The translations under genes and the position numbers were made by a program. This document shows positions 8,776 through 18,121 of a stretch of DNA of 64,000 nt, piece after piece (the first letter of the stretch is position 1; each line of letters opens with the position of its first letter). The notes under the pieces are model-generated. The model was not told where the DNA came from, made no database searches, and worked only from the letters and a program-made list of their open reading frames with translations. Source of the stretch: Collinsella sp. (GTDB lineage: Bacteria > Actinomycetota > Coriobacteriia > Coriobacteriales > Coriobacteriaceae); assembly GCA_019414565.1 (NCBI GenBank), contig DXLU01000027.1:59105-123104 (forward strand), in the 5' to 3' direction.

Positions 8776-9480
8776 TTAACGAGCGGCTCGCTGCGATTTG
8801 CGCCACAACAGATACGAGTAGACGTAGACGGCTCCAACCGAACCAAACGCCAGAACCGCAATCACCGCGGCGACGACTTCACTCGAAAGCACGCTGCCTG
8901 CCACGCCCATCACAATCAGGCCAATACCCAGCACCATAAAGCAGGCGCCGCCAAAACGCTGAGTACGGCGCCAGTTCTCGGGATCGGCAAGCGCCCAAGG
9001 TGTCTTGATACCGAGCGTATAGTTCTGCTTCACACGCGGCAAGTAGTTGCCTACGCCGATGAATAGCAAACCGACAACACCGGAAATCAGCACGTTAACC
9101 GAACCGGCCGCCGGCACCACGCCCCAGACCGTAAGCTCTCCCAGCCAGCTTATGGCGCACATGAACAAGGTGAAGGCGATTACGAAGCCCTGGTAGAACT
9201 TGCCCGAGGTTCGATATGCCTCACCTTTGGGGTCGATGCGCGGCACCATGCGGAACATTGCGAGAAGCGCCAGAGGCAGCACGCCGAGCGCGGAGGCCAT
9301 CCAGCTAGGACCCCAACCGTCGACGGCGCCGTTCGCGCCCCAGTGCGTGGGAATCTGCGTAGGCAAGCTCGGCATCACCATGAGGTGCGCTACGACATTG
9401 GCGACGCACAGAGCGACCAGCGCAATCCACACGCGCGACGATACCCCCGTGGGGTGAATGCCCTTGTTTTCGTTATTCAT
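8776..9480 (-). CDS. sdpI: SdpI-like DUF1648 membrane protein
   Basis: A 234-residue protein with about six hydrophobic segments. The N-terminal DUF1648 signature (PTQIPTHWGANGAVDGWG) and the SdpI-type C-terminal motif (YTLGIKTPWALADPENW) are both present. In Bacillus subtilis SdpI gives immunity to the SdpC toxin and also sequesters the repressor SdpR. No sdpC-like toxin is visible here. The ATG at 9480 overlaps the sdpR stop by 8 bases behind AAGGTGATAAGG, so translation is coupled. Confidence 0.88.
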   Translation of the reverse strand: MNNENKGIHPTGVSSRVWIALVALCVANVVAHLMVMPSLPTQIPTHWGANGAVDGWGPSWMASALGVLPLALLAMFRMVPRIDPKGEAYRTSGKFYQGFVIAFTLFMCAISWLGELTVWGVVPAAGSVNVLISGVVGLLFIGVGNYLPRVKQNYTLGIKTPWALADPENWRRTQRFGGACFMVLGIGLIVMGVAGSVLSSEVVAAVIAVLAFGSVGAVYVYSYLLWRKSQRAAR

Positions 9481-9751
9481 CCTTATCACCTTCAGTGTTT
9501 GTAAAGCCCATAAACCAGCCAATTAAATCCTGCATGACGGTGGTGTTTAAGCTGTATACGATGTTTTGGCCATGGCGCTCGTCGGTCACCAACCCGGCGT
9601 TTTTGAGCGTCGCCAAGTGATGGCTCAGCGACGGCTTACTGATATCAAAATGCTCGGCAAGCTCCCCCGCCGTGCAATTGCCCTCGCGCAGCAACTCCAA
9701 AATGCGCCGTCGCGTTGGATCGGCAAGCGCCTTAAAACCCTCTCCCGGCAT
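9473..9751 (-). CDS. sdpR: ArsR-family autorepressor, SdpR-like
   Basis: A 92-residue winged-helix regulator: FKALADPTRRRILELL, CTAGELAEHF and the recognition helix SKPSLSHHLATLK. No metal-binding Cys pair is seen in the metal-sensing position, consistent with SdpR rather than ArsR or SmtB. The ATG at 9751 follows AGGAGG by 4 bases. The overlap with sdpI matches the known sdpRI operon, where SdpR represses its own operon and is titrated by SdpI. Confidence 0.88.
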   Translation of the reverse strand: MPGEGFKALADPTRRRILELLREGNCTAGELAEHFDISKPSLSHHLATLKNAGLVTDERHGQNIVYSLNTTVMQDLIGWFMGFTNTEGDKDE

Positions 9752-9785
9752 AAGACCTCCTCTCATCATCTCTCATGACGTGCAC

Positions 9786-9815
9786 ACTATACTCGATATT
9801 TGGATGTTTGTCTAA
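9786..9815 (-). promoter_or_regulatory. probable sigma-A promoter of sdpRI
   Basis: Minus-strand TTAGAC (9815-9810) and TATAGT (9791-9786) are separated by 18 bases, 35 bases ahead of the sdpR start. The AT-rich sequence around it is a likely SdpR operator. Confidence 0.5.
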
Positions 9816-9930
9816 CTATCTAATCTCAATGCTTCAAACCACATCAAAGCAAACGCCATCGCAACCTATGGGCGATTACCTATAATGACGATAGCTAAAA
9901 CACGATTCGCTTCCCCATCGGAGGATATTT

Positions 9931-10728
9931 ATGACCGAAACCGCTGCCGCAGCCGCCATCGAGACACGCGACACCAAGCTCGAGATTATCATGGGCCGCG
10001 AGGCACTCGATAAGCTCGCCGATGCTACGGTGCTAGTGCTCGGCTGCGGAGGTGTGGGCTCCAACTGCTGCGAGGCACTCGCCCGCGGCGGCATCGGTCA
10101 TTTCGTCATTCTGGATAAGGACATCATCGCGCCCAGCAATATCAATCGCCAGGCCATCGCCTTTCACAGCACCGTCGGCAAGCGCAAAGTCGACGTCATG
10201 GAGGCTATGATTCACGACATCAACCCTACCGCTACCGTCATCAAGCGCACCGAATACCTGCTGAGCGACAACATCGATGATTTCTTCGCGAGCGTTTTGG
10301 AGCAGACGGACGGCAAGCTCGACTACGTCGTCGACGCCATCGACACCATCTCGGCCAAGCTCACCATTGCCAAATATGCTCAGGACCACGACATTCGTTT
10401 GGTTAGCTCCATGGGCGGGGCCAACAAGCTCCATCCCGAGTGCCTCCGCTTTGCCGACATTTTCGATACGGTACGTGACCCCATGAGCCGCATCATGCGC
10501 AAAGAATGCAAGAAGCGCGGAATCAAGAGCCTGCATGTACTGTTTAGCTGCGAGGAATCGGTTAAGACACAGCCCCGCGACCCTTCCAACATCCACGAGC
10601 GCACCGAGCTGGGAACCGCCAGCTTTATGCCGCCCATCATGGGCCAGATGATTGCCGGCGAGGTTATCCGCCAGATCAGCGGCCGCGGCACTGAGCGCGT
10701 ACGCTCCGATGGCCAACGTCTGGACTAG
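9931..10728 (+). CDS. tcdA: tRNA threonylcarbamoyladenosine dehydratase
   Basis: A 265-residue ThiF/E1-like enzyme. The nucleotide-binding motif GCGGVGSN begins near residue 38; NRQAIAFHSTVGKRKVDVM, DAIDTISAK and SSMGGANKLHP match the TcdA (CsdL/YgdL) subfamily. It cyclises the t6A37 carboxyl to ct6A in ANN-decoding tRNAs using ATP. The start follows GGAGG. The tatD-family gene begins 14 bases downstream, so the two are probably one transcript. Confidence 0.92.
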   Translation: MTETAAAAAIETRDTKLEIIMGREALDKLADATVLVLGCGGVGSNCCEALARGGIGHFVILDKDIIAPSNINRQAIAFHSTVGKRKVDVMEAMIHDINPTATVIKRTEYLLSDNIDDFFASVLEQTDGKLDYVVDAIDTISAKLTIAKYAQDHDIRLVSSMGGANKLHPECLRFADIFDTVRDPMSRIMRKECKKRGIKSLHVLFSCEESVKTQPRDPSNIHERTELGTASFMPPIMGQMIAGEVIRQISGRGTERVRSDGQRLD

Positions 10729-10742
10729 CGGAGCGCACCGAG

Positions 10743-11525
10743 ATGGAGCCCCGGTTATTTGATGCACACTGCCATCTTGATTTAATGGCTCACCCGGACG
10801 CCGTTGCCGATGAGGCGACGGCGCTGGGCTTGGGTCTATTTGACTGCGGCGTCAATCCGCGCGACTTTTCGGCCGCAAACGAGCGCGCCTGTCGCCAACC
10901 AGGCATCATCGCCGGCGTTGGGCTTCACCCCTGGTGGCTCGCCGATGGCCACTGCGGTTTTGTCGAAGTCAATCTGCTTTGCGAAGTTGCTGCCCAAGAA
11001 CGCTACATCGGCGAAGTCGGACTCGACTTTTCCGCGCGCTTTGCTGGAAGTGAGCCGCTACAAATACAGGCACTTAACCGGCTCTGCGATGCGCTCGTGC
11101 AGCATCCTCTTACCGGGCGCGTGATATCAATTCACGCCGTTCGTTCGGCAGGAGCCGTACTGGACGTCCTCGAATCGCATGGACTACTCATCCCAAACCC
11201 CGACTCCCCCGTTATCATCTTCCACTGGTTTAGCGGTACTTCGGACGAACTCGTCCGCGCACGTAATGCGGGCTGTTATTTTTCCGTCAACGAACGCATG
11301 CTCGCATCTAAACGAGGACGCGAATACGCACGACAGATTCCACTCGATCGTTTACTGCTCGAGACCGATTCACCAGCCGAACCAAACACAGAAACAAGCG
11401 CACAGTCGCTCATCAGATCGCTCACAAGGACCTCGATGCGCATTGCCTCACTCAAAAACTGTGACGCAAAGCGCATCGAGTCGGTAGTTTTAGCAAATGC
11501 GCACTCTGTTTTTGACCTTCGCTAA
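10743..11525 (+). CDS. TatD-family metal-dependent hydrolase
   Basis: A 260-residue TIM-barrel hydrolase. Metal ligands expected for the family are visible: HxH at residues 9 and 11 (FDAHCHLD), Glu in GEVGLDF, His in ISIHAVRS, His in FHWFSG and Asp in LETDSP. The family includes 3'-5' DNA exonucleases and D-aminoacyl-tRNA deacylases; the substrate here is not resolved. It lies 14 bases behind tcdA. Confidence 0.88.
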   Translation: MEPRLFDAHCHLDLMAHPDAVADEATALGLGLFDCGVNPRDFSAANERACRQPGIIAGVGLHPWWLADGHCGFVEVNLLCEVAAQERYIGEVGLDFSARFAGSEPLQIQALNRLCDALVQHPLTGRVISIHAVRSAGAVLDVLESHGLLIPNPDSPVIIFHWFSGTSDELVRARNAGCYFSVNERMLASKRGREYARQIPLDRLLLETDSPAEPNTETSAQSLIRSLTRTSMRIASLKNCDAKRIESVVLANAHSVFDLR

Positions 11526-11547
11526 CCCCTGTGGGCAAAAATGCCAA

Positions 11548-11576
11548 GGGACATGCGAATCGCACAACGCAGTCCC
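11548..11576 (-). terminator. probable terminator of the large catabolic operon
   Basis: Minus-strand hairpin GGGACTGCG / CGCATGTCCC with a 10-base loop, 29 bases after the kinase stop and followed further on by TTTTT. The gap before the T tract makes this moderate. Confidence 0.5.
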
Positions 11577-11604
11577 TATTGGTAGGCAGTACAATTCGGC
11601 AGCA

Positions 11605-13122
11605 TTACACCAATTCGTGCATGAGATCACGGTTGCGTGCATACAATTCGTCGAAGATATGACGGCGCGACGCATATAACTCGTGGGCAGTCATATCGGG
11701 CACGATTGTTTGCGCAACGCCAAGGACTCGGGCGAGTTCATCCCATGATGCATAGGCGCCACCTGCGAGAGCTGCCATGATGGCATCACCGAAGCATGCA
11801 CCCACCGTAACCTTGGCAACCGAGACCTCGCGCCCGCATACGTCGGCGATAGCCTGCATCCAAACTGGATTCTTGGTTCCACCTCCGACAAGCATAATGC
11901 GCCCAATTGGCAGTCCATGCTCTCGCTCGATAATGTCGACATGGGATGCAACGGTATACGCGACGCCTTCCAAGGCGGCGCGAACCATATGGGCTCGCGT
12001 ATGCCTTCCGGTCAGGCCAAAGAAGACGCCACGCGCCTCGGGATCGTTGAGCGGAGTACGCTCCCCCGCAAAGTACGGCAGACACAGGAGCCCATCGGCA
12101 CCCGGCGCCACATCGGCGGCATCATGCGCCATAACCGAATAGGCATCGGGACCACCGTGGCCCTCGGCCTCTACGGCGTCGCGATACAGCTCTTGGCGCA
12201 GCCACGATGTGAGTGCGCCCGCCGTATTGGTCCCCGCGCAGATCCCGTAAGTTCCGGGAATGATAAACGTCCCCGGCCACAGGCGGGCATCATCGATCAT
12301 ATGATCAGCTAGGTAGATGAAATACGCCGTACTCCCCAACTGAACCATCATATCGCCGGGACGGAATACACCCGTCGAAATGGCCTCGGCACCAGAATCG
12401 CCCGTTCCCACTAAGACAGGTGTCCCTGCCGCGAGCCCCGTCGCCTCAGCCGCACGCCGCGTAATCACCCCGGCAATATCGGTAGCCGACATTACCTCCG
12501 CCATCTGGTCAGGCCGGCAGAAACGAGCACATTCCCGAGCATCAACCTTCCAGGTGTAGCGGTCGTATAGGGGAAGAAAATCCTCCGCCAAATAACGGTC
12601 CACCGTAAAACGCCCCGTCAACTTTGCGCATAGAAACGATGACGCCGTCAGGAACTTCGCGGCACGTTCGTGCACCTCGGGCATATTCTCCTTAAACCAC
12701 AAGATCTTGGGAGCAATATCTGACGAACAGGGATCGTGCCCGAAAAGCTCGCGTGCGCGATCTGACCCATATTCGGAAAGAAGCTCGTCAATCTGCGGCT
12801 TCGAACGTGCATCGACTCCATACAAAATCGCGGGCGCCAGCGCGTTGCACTCGGTATCGACCGGCACACAGTCGCAACCCAATGCGGAAAGGCCCACGCA
12901 TCCGATCTGTGCCGCGTTAACCCCCGATCGCGCCACCAGCTCGCGCGACAAGCGGCAAAAATCGCCCCACCAAACTGCCTCCGCATCATGCTGGTACCAT
13001 CCGTCACACGGGTTGTCCGTCTCATGTCCACAAGAGGCTTGGCAAACGATGTTGCATCGATCATCGATTAAAACGCCTTTAGAGGCGCTTGTCCCAATAT
13101 CAATACCCAGATAGAGCGCCAT
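11605..13122 (-). CDS. FGGY-family carbohydrate kinase
   Basis: A 505-residue kinase of the xylulokinase/gluconokinase family. The N-terminal phosphate-binding loop GIDIGTSASKG, the DGWYQHDAEAVW segment, the mid-protein GTGDSGAEA and the C-terminal LVGGGTKNPVW adenosine motif are all present. It phosphorylates a sugar or polyol at the terminal hydroxyl; the substrate cannot be read from the sequence. It is the last gene of the ten-gene leftward operon, 6 bases after the BtpA-like gene. Confidence 0.88.
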   Translation of the reverse strand: MALYLGIDIGTSASKGVLIDDRCNIVCQASCGHETDNPCDGWYQHDAEAVWWGDFCRLSRELVARSGVNAAQIGCVGLSALGCDCVPVDTECNALAPAILYGVDARSKPQIDELLSEYGSDRARELFGHDPCSSDIAPKILWFKENMPEVHERAAKFLTASSFLCAKLTGRFTVDRYLAEDFLPLYDRYTWKVDARECARFCRPDQMAEVMSATDIAGVITRRAAEATGLAAGTPVLVGTGDSGAEAISTGVFRPGDMMVQLGSTAYFIYLADHMIDDARLWPGTFIIPGTYGICAGTNTAGALTSWLRQELYRDAVEAEGHGGPDAYSVMAHDAADVAPGADGLLCLPYFAGERTPLNDPEARGVFFGLTGRHTRAHMVRAALEGVAYTVASHVDIIEREHGLPIGRIMLVGGGTKNPVWMQAIADVCGREVSVAKVTVGACFGDAIMAALAGGAYASWDELARVLGVAQTIVPDMTAHELYASRRHIFDELYARNRDLMHELV

Positions 13123-13128
13123 AGGTGC

Positions 13129-13938
13129 CTACTCCCCTCGCGCCGTACGAGCGGCAGCCATAAAACGAGCTACCCGCTCAACATCAACCGGGGCATCCAG
13201 CTTTCCGTCGCGCTTTAAGCAGGTGCCGACAAACGCGCCATCGTAGTGAGCAAATACGTCAGCCACGGTATTTTCGCGACAACCGGTGCCACATACCACG
13301 GGTACTTCGCCAACACGCTCGCGGACTTCATCGGCAAGCTCGCCCGAAGCGCCACGACCGGCAGCCGAACCGCCGATGACCATTGCATCCGGAAGGCAAT
13401 TAAAGAGAAGTGAATCGGCAATGTCCGCAGTCGTGCGGTCGTTGAGATAAACCTCCCCCTCGCTCGTGATGAAGTGAAAAAGCTTGAGGTCGTCCAAGCG
13501 CAGCGCCGCCTTGCGACGCATGGTGTGAGCGAAATCTCGGTTAATCAGCCCAAGATCACCGGCCCAGGCACCGCAAAAATTGCAGCGTGTGAACTGCGCG
13601 TCGACGGCAGCGCACAGCTCGATTGTGGCATCACCGTCGTAAATAGCCTCAGCTCCCCAAGGGGTCGACAGATCATGGGATAGAGCCCCGATTACATAGC
13701 CCATCGATGCAAGGGTTGAGGGAGAAACGTGCTGCTCATAGGGCATCGAGAGCTCATTGGTAATCAAAATGCCATCGACACCGCCCTGCTGCAACGCCTC
13801 GAGATCGCGCTTGGCAGCTTCCACGACCTGCGACACGCTTCCGCCCGGGTAATACAGTGGATCGCCCGGCAGAGGACGCAGGTGCAGCATTCCGATAACC
13901 GGCTTTTCGGTCTTGAACATCGAGGTTAGAAACGACAT
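13129..13938 (-). CDS. BtpA/SgcQ-family TIM-barrel protein
   Basis: A 269-residue protein with family signatures PVIGMLHLRPLPGDP, DGILITNE and VIGGSAAGRGAS, and a final VGTCLKRDG phosphate-binding-like segment. BtpA was linked to photosystem I in cyanobacteria, but in heterotrophs the family (SgcQ) is found in sugar-catabolic operons and is probably an aldolase- or epimerase-like enzyme. The ATG at 13938 follows AAGGAG by 8 bases. Its position between YjbQ and the FGGY kinase supports a catabolic role. Confidence 0.85.
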   Translation of the reverse strand: MSFLTSMFKTEKPVIGMLHLRPLPGDPLYYPGGSVSQVVEAAKRDLEALQQGGVDGILITNELSMPYEQHVSPSTLASMGYVIGALSHDLSTPWGAEAIYDGDATIELCAAVDAQFTRCNFCGAWAGDLGLINRDFAHTMRRKAALRLDDLKLFHFITSEGEVYLNDRTTADIADSLLFNCLPDAMVIGGSAAGRGASGELADEVRERVGEVPVVCGTGCRENTVADVFAHYDGAFVGTCLKRDGKLDAPVDVERVARFMAAARTARGE

Positions 13939-13971
13939 AACGTGCTCCTTCATAGAGTTATTGCAGGGACG

Positions 13972-14400
13972 TTACTCCCCCAGCACCTCGACGTACACTT
14001 TTCGCTTCTGCGGACCGTCAAACTCCGCAAGATAGATGTTCTGGGCACTTCCGCACACGATGTGGCCATCTTGGACGGGAAAGAAGCAACTGTTTCCACA
14101 AATCATGCTCTTGATATGCCCACAGGAGTTGTTGCCGGTGGCTCCATAGCTCGGCAGGAAGTGTGCATGCGCATAGGGGGCATCGAGTGGGGCGATGCGA
14201 TCAAGCGTTTCCATAAGATCCGTCTCCACGCAGGGCAGCCCCTCGTTTACCACGATTCCACAGGTCGTATGCGACAAAATAATCGCTGCCAAGCCATTGG
14301 TCACCGAGCTGCGTTCGATGGCAGCGTGCACGTCTTCGGTAATATCGATGAACTGGTCCGGAGCAGTCGATAGATAGCTCAATGTTTCGAGCGTCACCAT
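13972..14400 (-). CDS. YjbQ/UPF0047 family protein
   Basis: A 142-residue single-domain protein with the family pattern SHTTCGIVVNE, AHFLPSYGATG and GNSCFFPVQDG. E. coli YjbQ has weak thiamine-phosphate synthase activity in vitro; the physiological role is unresolved. Finding it inside a sugar-amine operon, 3 bases after an amidohydrolase gene, suggests a role in handling a phosphorylated intermediate here, which is inference only. Confidence 0.88.
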   Translation of the reverse strand: MVTLETLSYLSTAPDQFIDITEDVHAAIERSSVTNGLAAIILSHTTCGIVVNEGLPCVETDLMETLDRIAPLDAPYAHAHFLPSYGATGNNSCGHIKSMICGNSCFFPVQDGHIVCGSAQNIYLAEFDGPQKRKVYVEVLGE

Positions 14401-14402
14401 GT

Positions 14403-15263
14403 TTACTCATCCCCTTCAAGAAAACGCAGGGCATTACCCCAGTAGAGCCTTTCTCGCGCATCATCGCGCATGGACACGGTATCGAGCGCCCGCTTGAGTT
14501 TGAACGCACGGAAACGCGGCGTATTGCTGGCGAACATCACTTGATGCGATAGCGCGCGCTCATACCACAGCGGCCCCATATCGACCGTGAAAAGACGCTG
14601 CATCATCTCCTCGGGCGAATCGATGTAAGTGATAGAGGTGTCCGTGTAGCAGTTGGGATACTTGAGCAGCATCGCCACGGTCTCGCGCACCCAGGGCCAG
14701 CCAAAGTGGGTCAAACTAAAACGCACATTTGGATGCGTTGCGATTGTGTGCTCAAATGCAAGCGGGTTACTGCGCGAGAGCTCTGCGCCCGGCTCCCAAG
14801 ACATACCGGCATGGAAAACCACCGGCTTGTTATAGCGCTCGCACAGCTCGTAAAGCGGCTCAGCCACAGCATCATCGGGGTCAAAACCCTGCTTTGCCGG
14901 ATGCAGACAAAGCCCCTTTGCCCCCAGCTCGGTAAAGGCGCGCTCCAATTCGCCTGCGGCACTGCTCACCCGCGGATCTACGCTCGCAAATCCCCACAGA
15001 CGATCGGGGTGCGCGGCAACCAGCATGGCAATCTGGTCATTGGTGCCAAAATGCCCTCCGCATGCCGTGGTTACATCGAGCGGCATGAGCAAGCTCTTCT
15101 GCACATCGCAGACGTCCATCTCAACTTGAAGCTCGTCCCAATCCATGGGACCCATATGCCCCATACCAAATTCTCGTGACCAAAAACCGAATCCATCAGG
15201 CTCATCACCCGGCGTACAGATCTCGCCGTAGAGCATGGGCTGAACCAACATGTCGATAACCAT
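14403..15263 (-). CDS. amidohydrolase-2 family hydrolase or decarboxylase
   Basis: A 286-residue TIM-barrel protein: WGFASVDPR, GAKGLCLHPAKQGF, PVVFHAGM and FSLTHFGWPWV are typical of the amidohydrolase-2 (ACMSD-like) family. The usual N-terminal HxH metal pair is absent: the start reads MVIDMLVQPMLYG. Either a different metal set is used or the family member is divergent. The ATG at 15263 follows AAGGAG by 6 bases. It is part of the catabolic operon; the substrate is unknown. Confidence 0.8.
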   Translation of the reverse strand: MVIDMLVQPMLYGEICTPGDEPDGFGFWSREFGMGHMGPMDWDELQVEMDVCDVQKSLLMPLDVTTACGGHFGTNDQIAMLVAAHPDRLWGFASVDPRVSSAAGELERAFTELGAKGLCLHPAKQGFDPDDAVAEPLYELCERYNKPVVFHAGMSWEPGAELSRSNPLAFEHTIATHPNVRFSLTHFGWPWVRETVAMLLKYPNCYTDTSITYIDSPEEMMQRLFTVDMGPLWYERALSHQVMFASNTPRFRAFKLKRALDTVSMRDDARERLYWGNALRFLEGDE

Positions 15264-15290
15264 TTCGTACTCCTTTCCAGGCATTTGACC

Positions 15291-16091
15291 CTAGTACGGC
15301 TCAAACGAACCAATCACTCGGGACGACAGCTCAGCGCCCGCCTTCATACACGCCGGAATATCAAGGCCATCGATCACGCCCTTGGTAAACCCGGCAATAT
15401 ACGAGTCGCCGGCACCCACGGTATTAACGACCTTCTCCGCCGGTACGATCCCGCACTCATAGAAGCGCTCACCGTCATAGGCAATGCTTCCCTTCTCGCC
15501 AAGCGTGGCAACCGCAACGCGCGGTCCCAATTCCTGCACGTGGCGTACCCAGTCTCGTAGCTCCGGAGTGTCCTCTTCAAACGACATAAATGCGTAGTCA
15601 ACGTAGGGAAAATGATTCTCACATGCATATTCGGGATCCTGGCTGAACACCGAGAAGTCCATAACCACCGTCTTGCCCGCATCGTGCCATTCGGGCAGGA
15701 GGTCCAAACAATTGCCAAACAGGTCGGTATGAATGATGTCATGCTCTAGGATAAACGCCCGGTCATCTTCATTCGGTCGATATGTCTCCATTACGCCATC
15801 GATTGCCTCGAGATGCACGCGATCGACGCCGTCTTTCAATGCCATGAGCATCACCGAGGTGTCGCTATCCTCCACCCGCAGATGTGAGATATCGAGCCCC
15901 TCAGCGGCCAGCGCCTCTCTCATCTTGTCTCCGTACTCGTCCTTGCCGACAACCGACACGGCGGATACCGAAACGCCCATTCGTGCAAGATGGATACCCC
16001 AGTCAATGCCATTACCAGTCGGATAGAACACGCCGATGTTTTGATAGACGTCCGCACAGCAAAAACCAGCTGCGCACGCTTTAATACCCAT
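15291..16091 (-). CDS. PfkB-family carbohydrate kinase, second copy in the operon
   Basis: A 266-residue ribokinase-fold enzyme: TGNGIDWGIHLARMG near the N terminus (the usual GGN is TGN here) and the catalytic anion-hole motif VGAGDSYIAGF near the C terminus with the invariant Asp. The start at 16091 follows GGAG. It is clearly related to the FrlD-like kinase immediately upstream and probably arose by duplication. Having two kinases implies two distinct phosphorylated sugars or amino-sugar conjugates. Confidence 0.87.
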   Translation of the reverse strand: MGIKACAAGFCCADVYQNIGVFYPTGNGIDWGIHLARMGVSVSAVSVVGKDEYGDKMREALAAEGLDISHLRVEDSDTSVMLMALKDGVDRVHLEAIDGVMETYRPNEDDRAFILEHDIIHTDLFGNCLDLLPEWHDAGKTVVMDFSVFSQDPEYACENHFPYVDYAFMSFEEDTPELRDWVRHVQELGPRVAVATLGEKGSIAYDGERFYECGIVPAEKVVNTVGAGDSYIAGFTKGVIDGLDIPACMKAGAELSSRVIGSFEPY

Positions 16092-16212
16092 GGTCTTCTC
16101 CAATGCTCAAAAGGGGACCCACCACATGGCGAGCCCCCTTTTCGCGTTTCGCTTATTGTTTTGCGTCGGCTGTCCAAGACCTCATAGCCAGACCGCCGTA
16201 CGCTTTCTTAAG

Positions 16213-17076
16213 CTATTCGACGATTGGTGCTCCGTGGCCCCAAGAACCTTCCATGCCGCACACGGTCGAGGCAAACCCGGCAGCAAAGTCGAGCGCGCGC
16301 TCGATAGCCTCGGCGCCATCCTCACCACGCTTGGCGGAATCGAGATAGCACATCAAAAACGAGGTGAGGAACGAGTCGCCCGCCCCCATGGTGTCCTTCA
16401 TGTCCGTTACCGGTTTAGCCAGCTGGCGGTAAAAACGCTCGCCGTCGTAAGCAATGCAGCCCTCGGCGCCCGCCGTAGCCGACACAAAACGCGGACCCAG
16501 GCCCTTCACCCATGCCAGACGCTCGCGAATCTCGTCCTCACTCGCGGCATCCGCCGCACTAAAGAAAGCGAAATCGACGTAGGGCGCAATCTGCTCGTAG
16601 TACTCGTCAGTAGAGTCGTCCGAAAAGTCAAAAGAGACCGTGACGCCCGCAGCCTTCAACTTGGGCAGCTCGCGCTCGGTAAAGCAATAGTTGCCCGAAT
16701 GAACCACATCGAACTGCTTCATGTACGCAAGGTCAAAGCGATCGAGGACATAGCGCGCATCGCCACGGATACCGCCCTCGTTGGAGCCGAGGAAGACACG
16801 GTCACCGTCGACGACGGTCACGCGAGCCGCTCCGTTCTCGCCAATCATCTGCTCGCACTTGTCAAGCTCGATACCCTCATCCTCGAGGCTTGCAATGACA
16901 TGCTCGGCAGCGGCATCATTGCCAAAAATGCCCATGTATGCGGAGCGTGCGGCACCGCATTTCTTGGCATAAACGGCGAAGTTCACCGCATTGCCGCCAG
17001 GATACATGGTGTGGATATGCTCGTAGCGATCGACGACGTTGTCGCCAAATCCGAGCGCGTTAACGTTAAATGCCAT
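16213..17076 (-). CDS. PfkB-family kinase resembling fructoselysine 6-kinase (FrlD)
   Basis: A 287-residue ribokinase-fold protein with YPGGNAVNFAVYAKKCG and the catalytic MGAGDSFLTSF. The order and spacing of VDFAFFSAADA and the short N-terminal GDNVVDRY closely follow FrlD, which phosphorylates fructoselysine on C6. It lies 14 bases after the FrlB-like gene, as in known frl operons. The FrlD-like label rests on motif recall plus neighbours; exact substrate is inferred. Confidence 0.8.
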   Translation of the reverse strand: MAFNVNALGFGDNVVDRYEHIHTMYPGGNAVNFAVYAKKCGAARSAYMGIFGNDAAAEHVIASLEDEGIELDKCEQMIGENGAARVTVVDGDRVFLGSNEGGIRGDARYVLDRFDLAYMKQFDVVHSGNYCFTERELPKLKAAGVTVSFDFSDDSTDEYYEQIAPYVDFAFFSAADAASEDEIRERLAWVKGLGPRFVSATAGAEGCIAYDGERFYRQLAKPVTDMKDTMGAGDSFLTSFLMCYLDSAKRGEDGAEAIERALDFAAGFASTVCGMEGSWGHGAPIVE

Positions 17077-17090
17077 GGCCTTTGTCCCTT

Positions 17091-18059
17091 CTAGTACTCG
17101 ACAACACCCATATAGCGACGGAAATCGGGATCGTGATCAAACACCTTGCCGCGTGCAGCACGCAGCTCGCAGTTCATGGCGTAGAACAGCACCGGGTCCA
17201 GATAGGCACGAACGCTCGCCGGCACGGCTTCCATACCGTACTCCTTGGCATCGAGCACCATCAGCGTATCGGTATGCGTCTTAAGGAACGCCAGGGCGCG
17301 CTCGTCCATAGCACGGCACTCGCTGGAGCCCATCTGCAGGAAGTAAAAAACGCCATCCTGAGTAGCCTCGAAGGGGCCATGGAAGTACTCGGCGGAGTGG
17401 ATGTAGCTGCAATGCTGCCACTGCATCTCCATAAGAGAGCAGATAGCGAAACCGTAGGTCTGGCTAAAGTTGGGACCGCTGCCCAGAATATAGAAGAACT
17501 CGTGCTCCTGGCAAAGCTTGGCAAAGCGATCGCCCAGCTCGGCATTTACCTTCTCGCGTGCCGGAGGAAGAATCTTATCCATCTCGGCAATACCGGCATA
17601 CATATCGGCAAGATCGGCGTAGCCCTCCTGCTGATCGAGCAGCTCTGCCGCAAGCGACAGCGAAATACCAGCGGGGACCTCGGCCTGCGGCACGCCCTCG
17701 CCCCATGGGTAGACCCACGTGGTCCACTTGCCGGAGTCGATCTTGGATCCAGCGTTGTCGGTCTGGGCGATCACCGTAGCACCGGCAGCAAGGGCAATCT
17801 CGCAGCCCTCGACGACCTCCGGGGTGTTGCCGCTGTGGCTGCAAGCGATGACCAGGGACTTCTCGCCCAGACGACGCGGACGCATGATATCGAACTCGCG
17901 AGCCGTATAGATATACGAAGTGAAGGTGGTTGCCTCGCGCTGCAGAAGCTCATGAGCCGGGATCAAATCGATCATGGAGCCACCGCAAGCAATCCAGTAG
18001 ACGCTGTCGAACTTGCCCTTCTCGGCAATTGCCTCTTTGATCAGATCGTGTGCGTTCAT
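17091..18059 (-). CDS. SIS-domain protein resembling fructoselysine-6-phosphate deglycase (FrlB)
   Basis: A 322-residue protein with two SIS (sugar isomerase) domains. The first carries SHSGNTPEVVEG for phosphosugar binding; the second has GSGPNFSQTYG and SAEYFHGPFEA. The C-terminal YMGVVEY end is also typical of the FrlB/AgaS-like group. FrlB splits fructoselysine 6-phosphate to glucose 6-phosphate and lysine. The ATG at 18059 follows AAAGGAAC. Placement between FrlC-like and FrlD-like genes is the main support for specificity. Confidence 0.82.
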   Translation of the reverse strand: MNAHDLIKEAIAEKGKFDSVYWIACGGSMIDLIPAHELLQREATTFTSYIYTAREFDIMRPRRLGEKSLVIACSHSGNTPEVVEGCEIALAAGATVIAQTDNAGSKIDSGKWTTWVYPWGEGVPQAEVPAGISLSLAAELLDQQEGYADLADMYAGIAEMDKILPPAREKVNAELGDRFAKLCQEHEFFYILGSGPNFSQTYGFAICSLMEMQWQHCSYIHSAEYFHGPFEATQDGVFYFLQMGSSECRAMDERALAFLKTHTDTLMVLDAKEYGMEAVPASVRAYLDPVLFYAMNCELRAARGKVFDHDPDFRRYMGVVEY

Positions 18060-18121
18060 ATCCAGTTCCTTTCTTATTTGGCCCGCAATCAATGACGTTG
18101 GTTGCGTGGCCGATAGTTGTT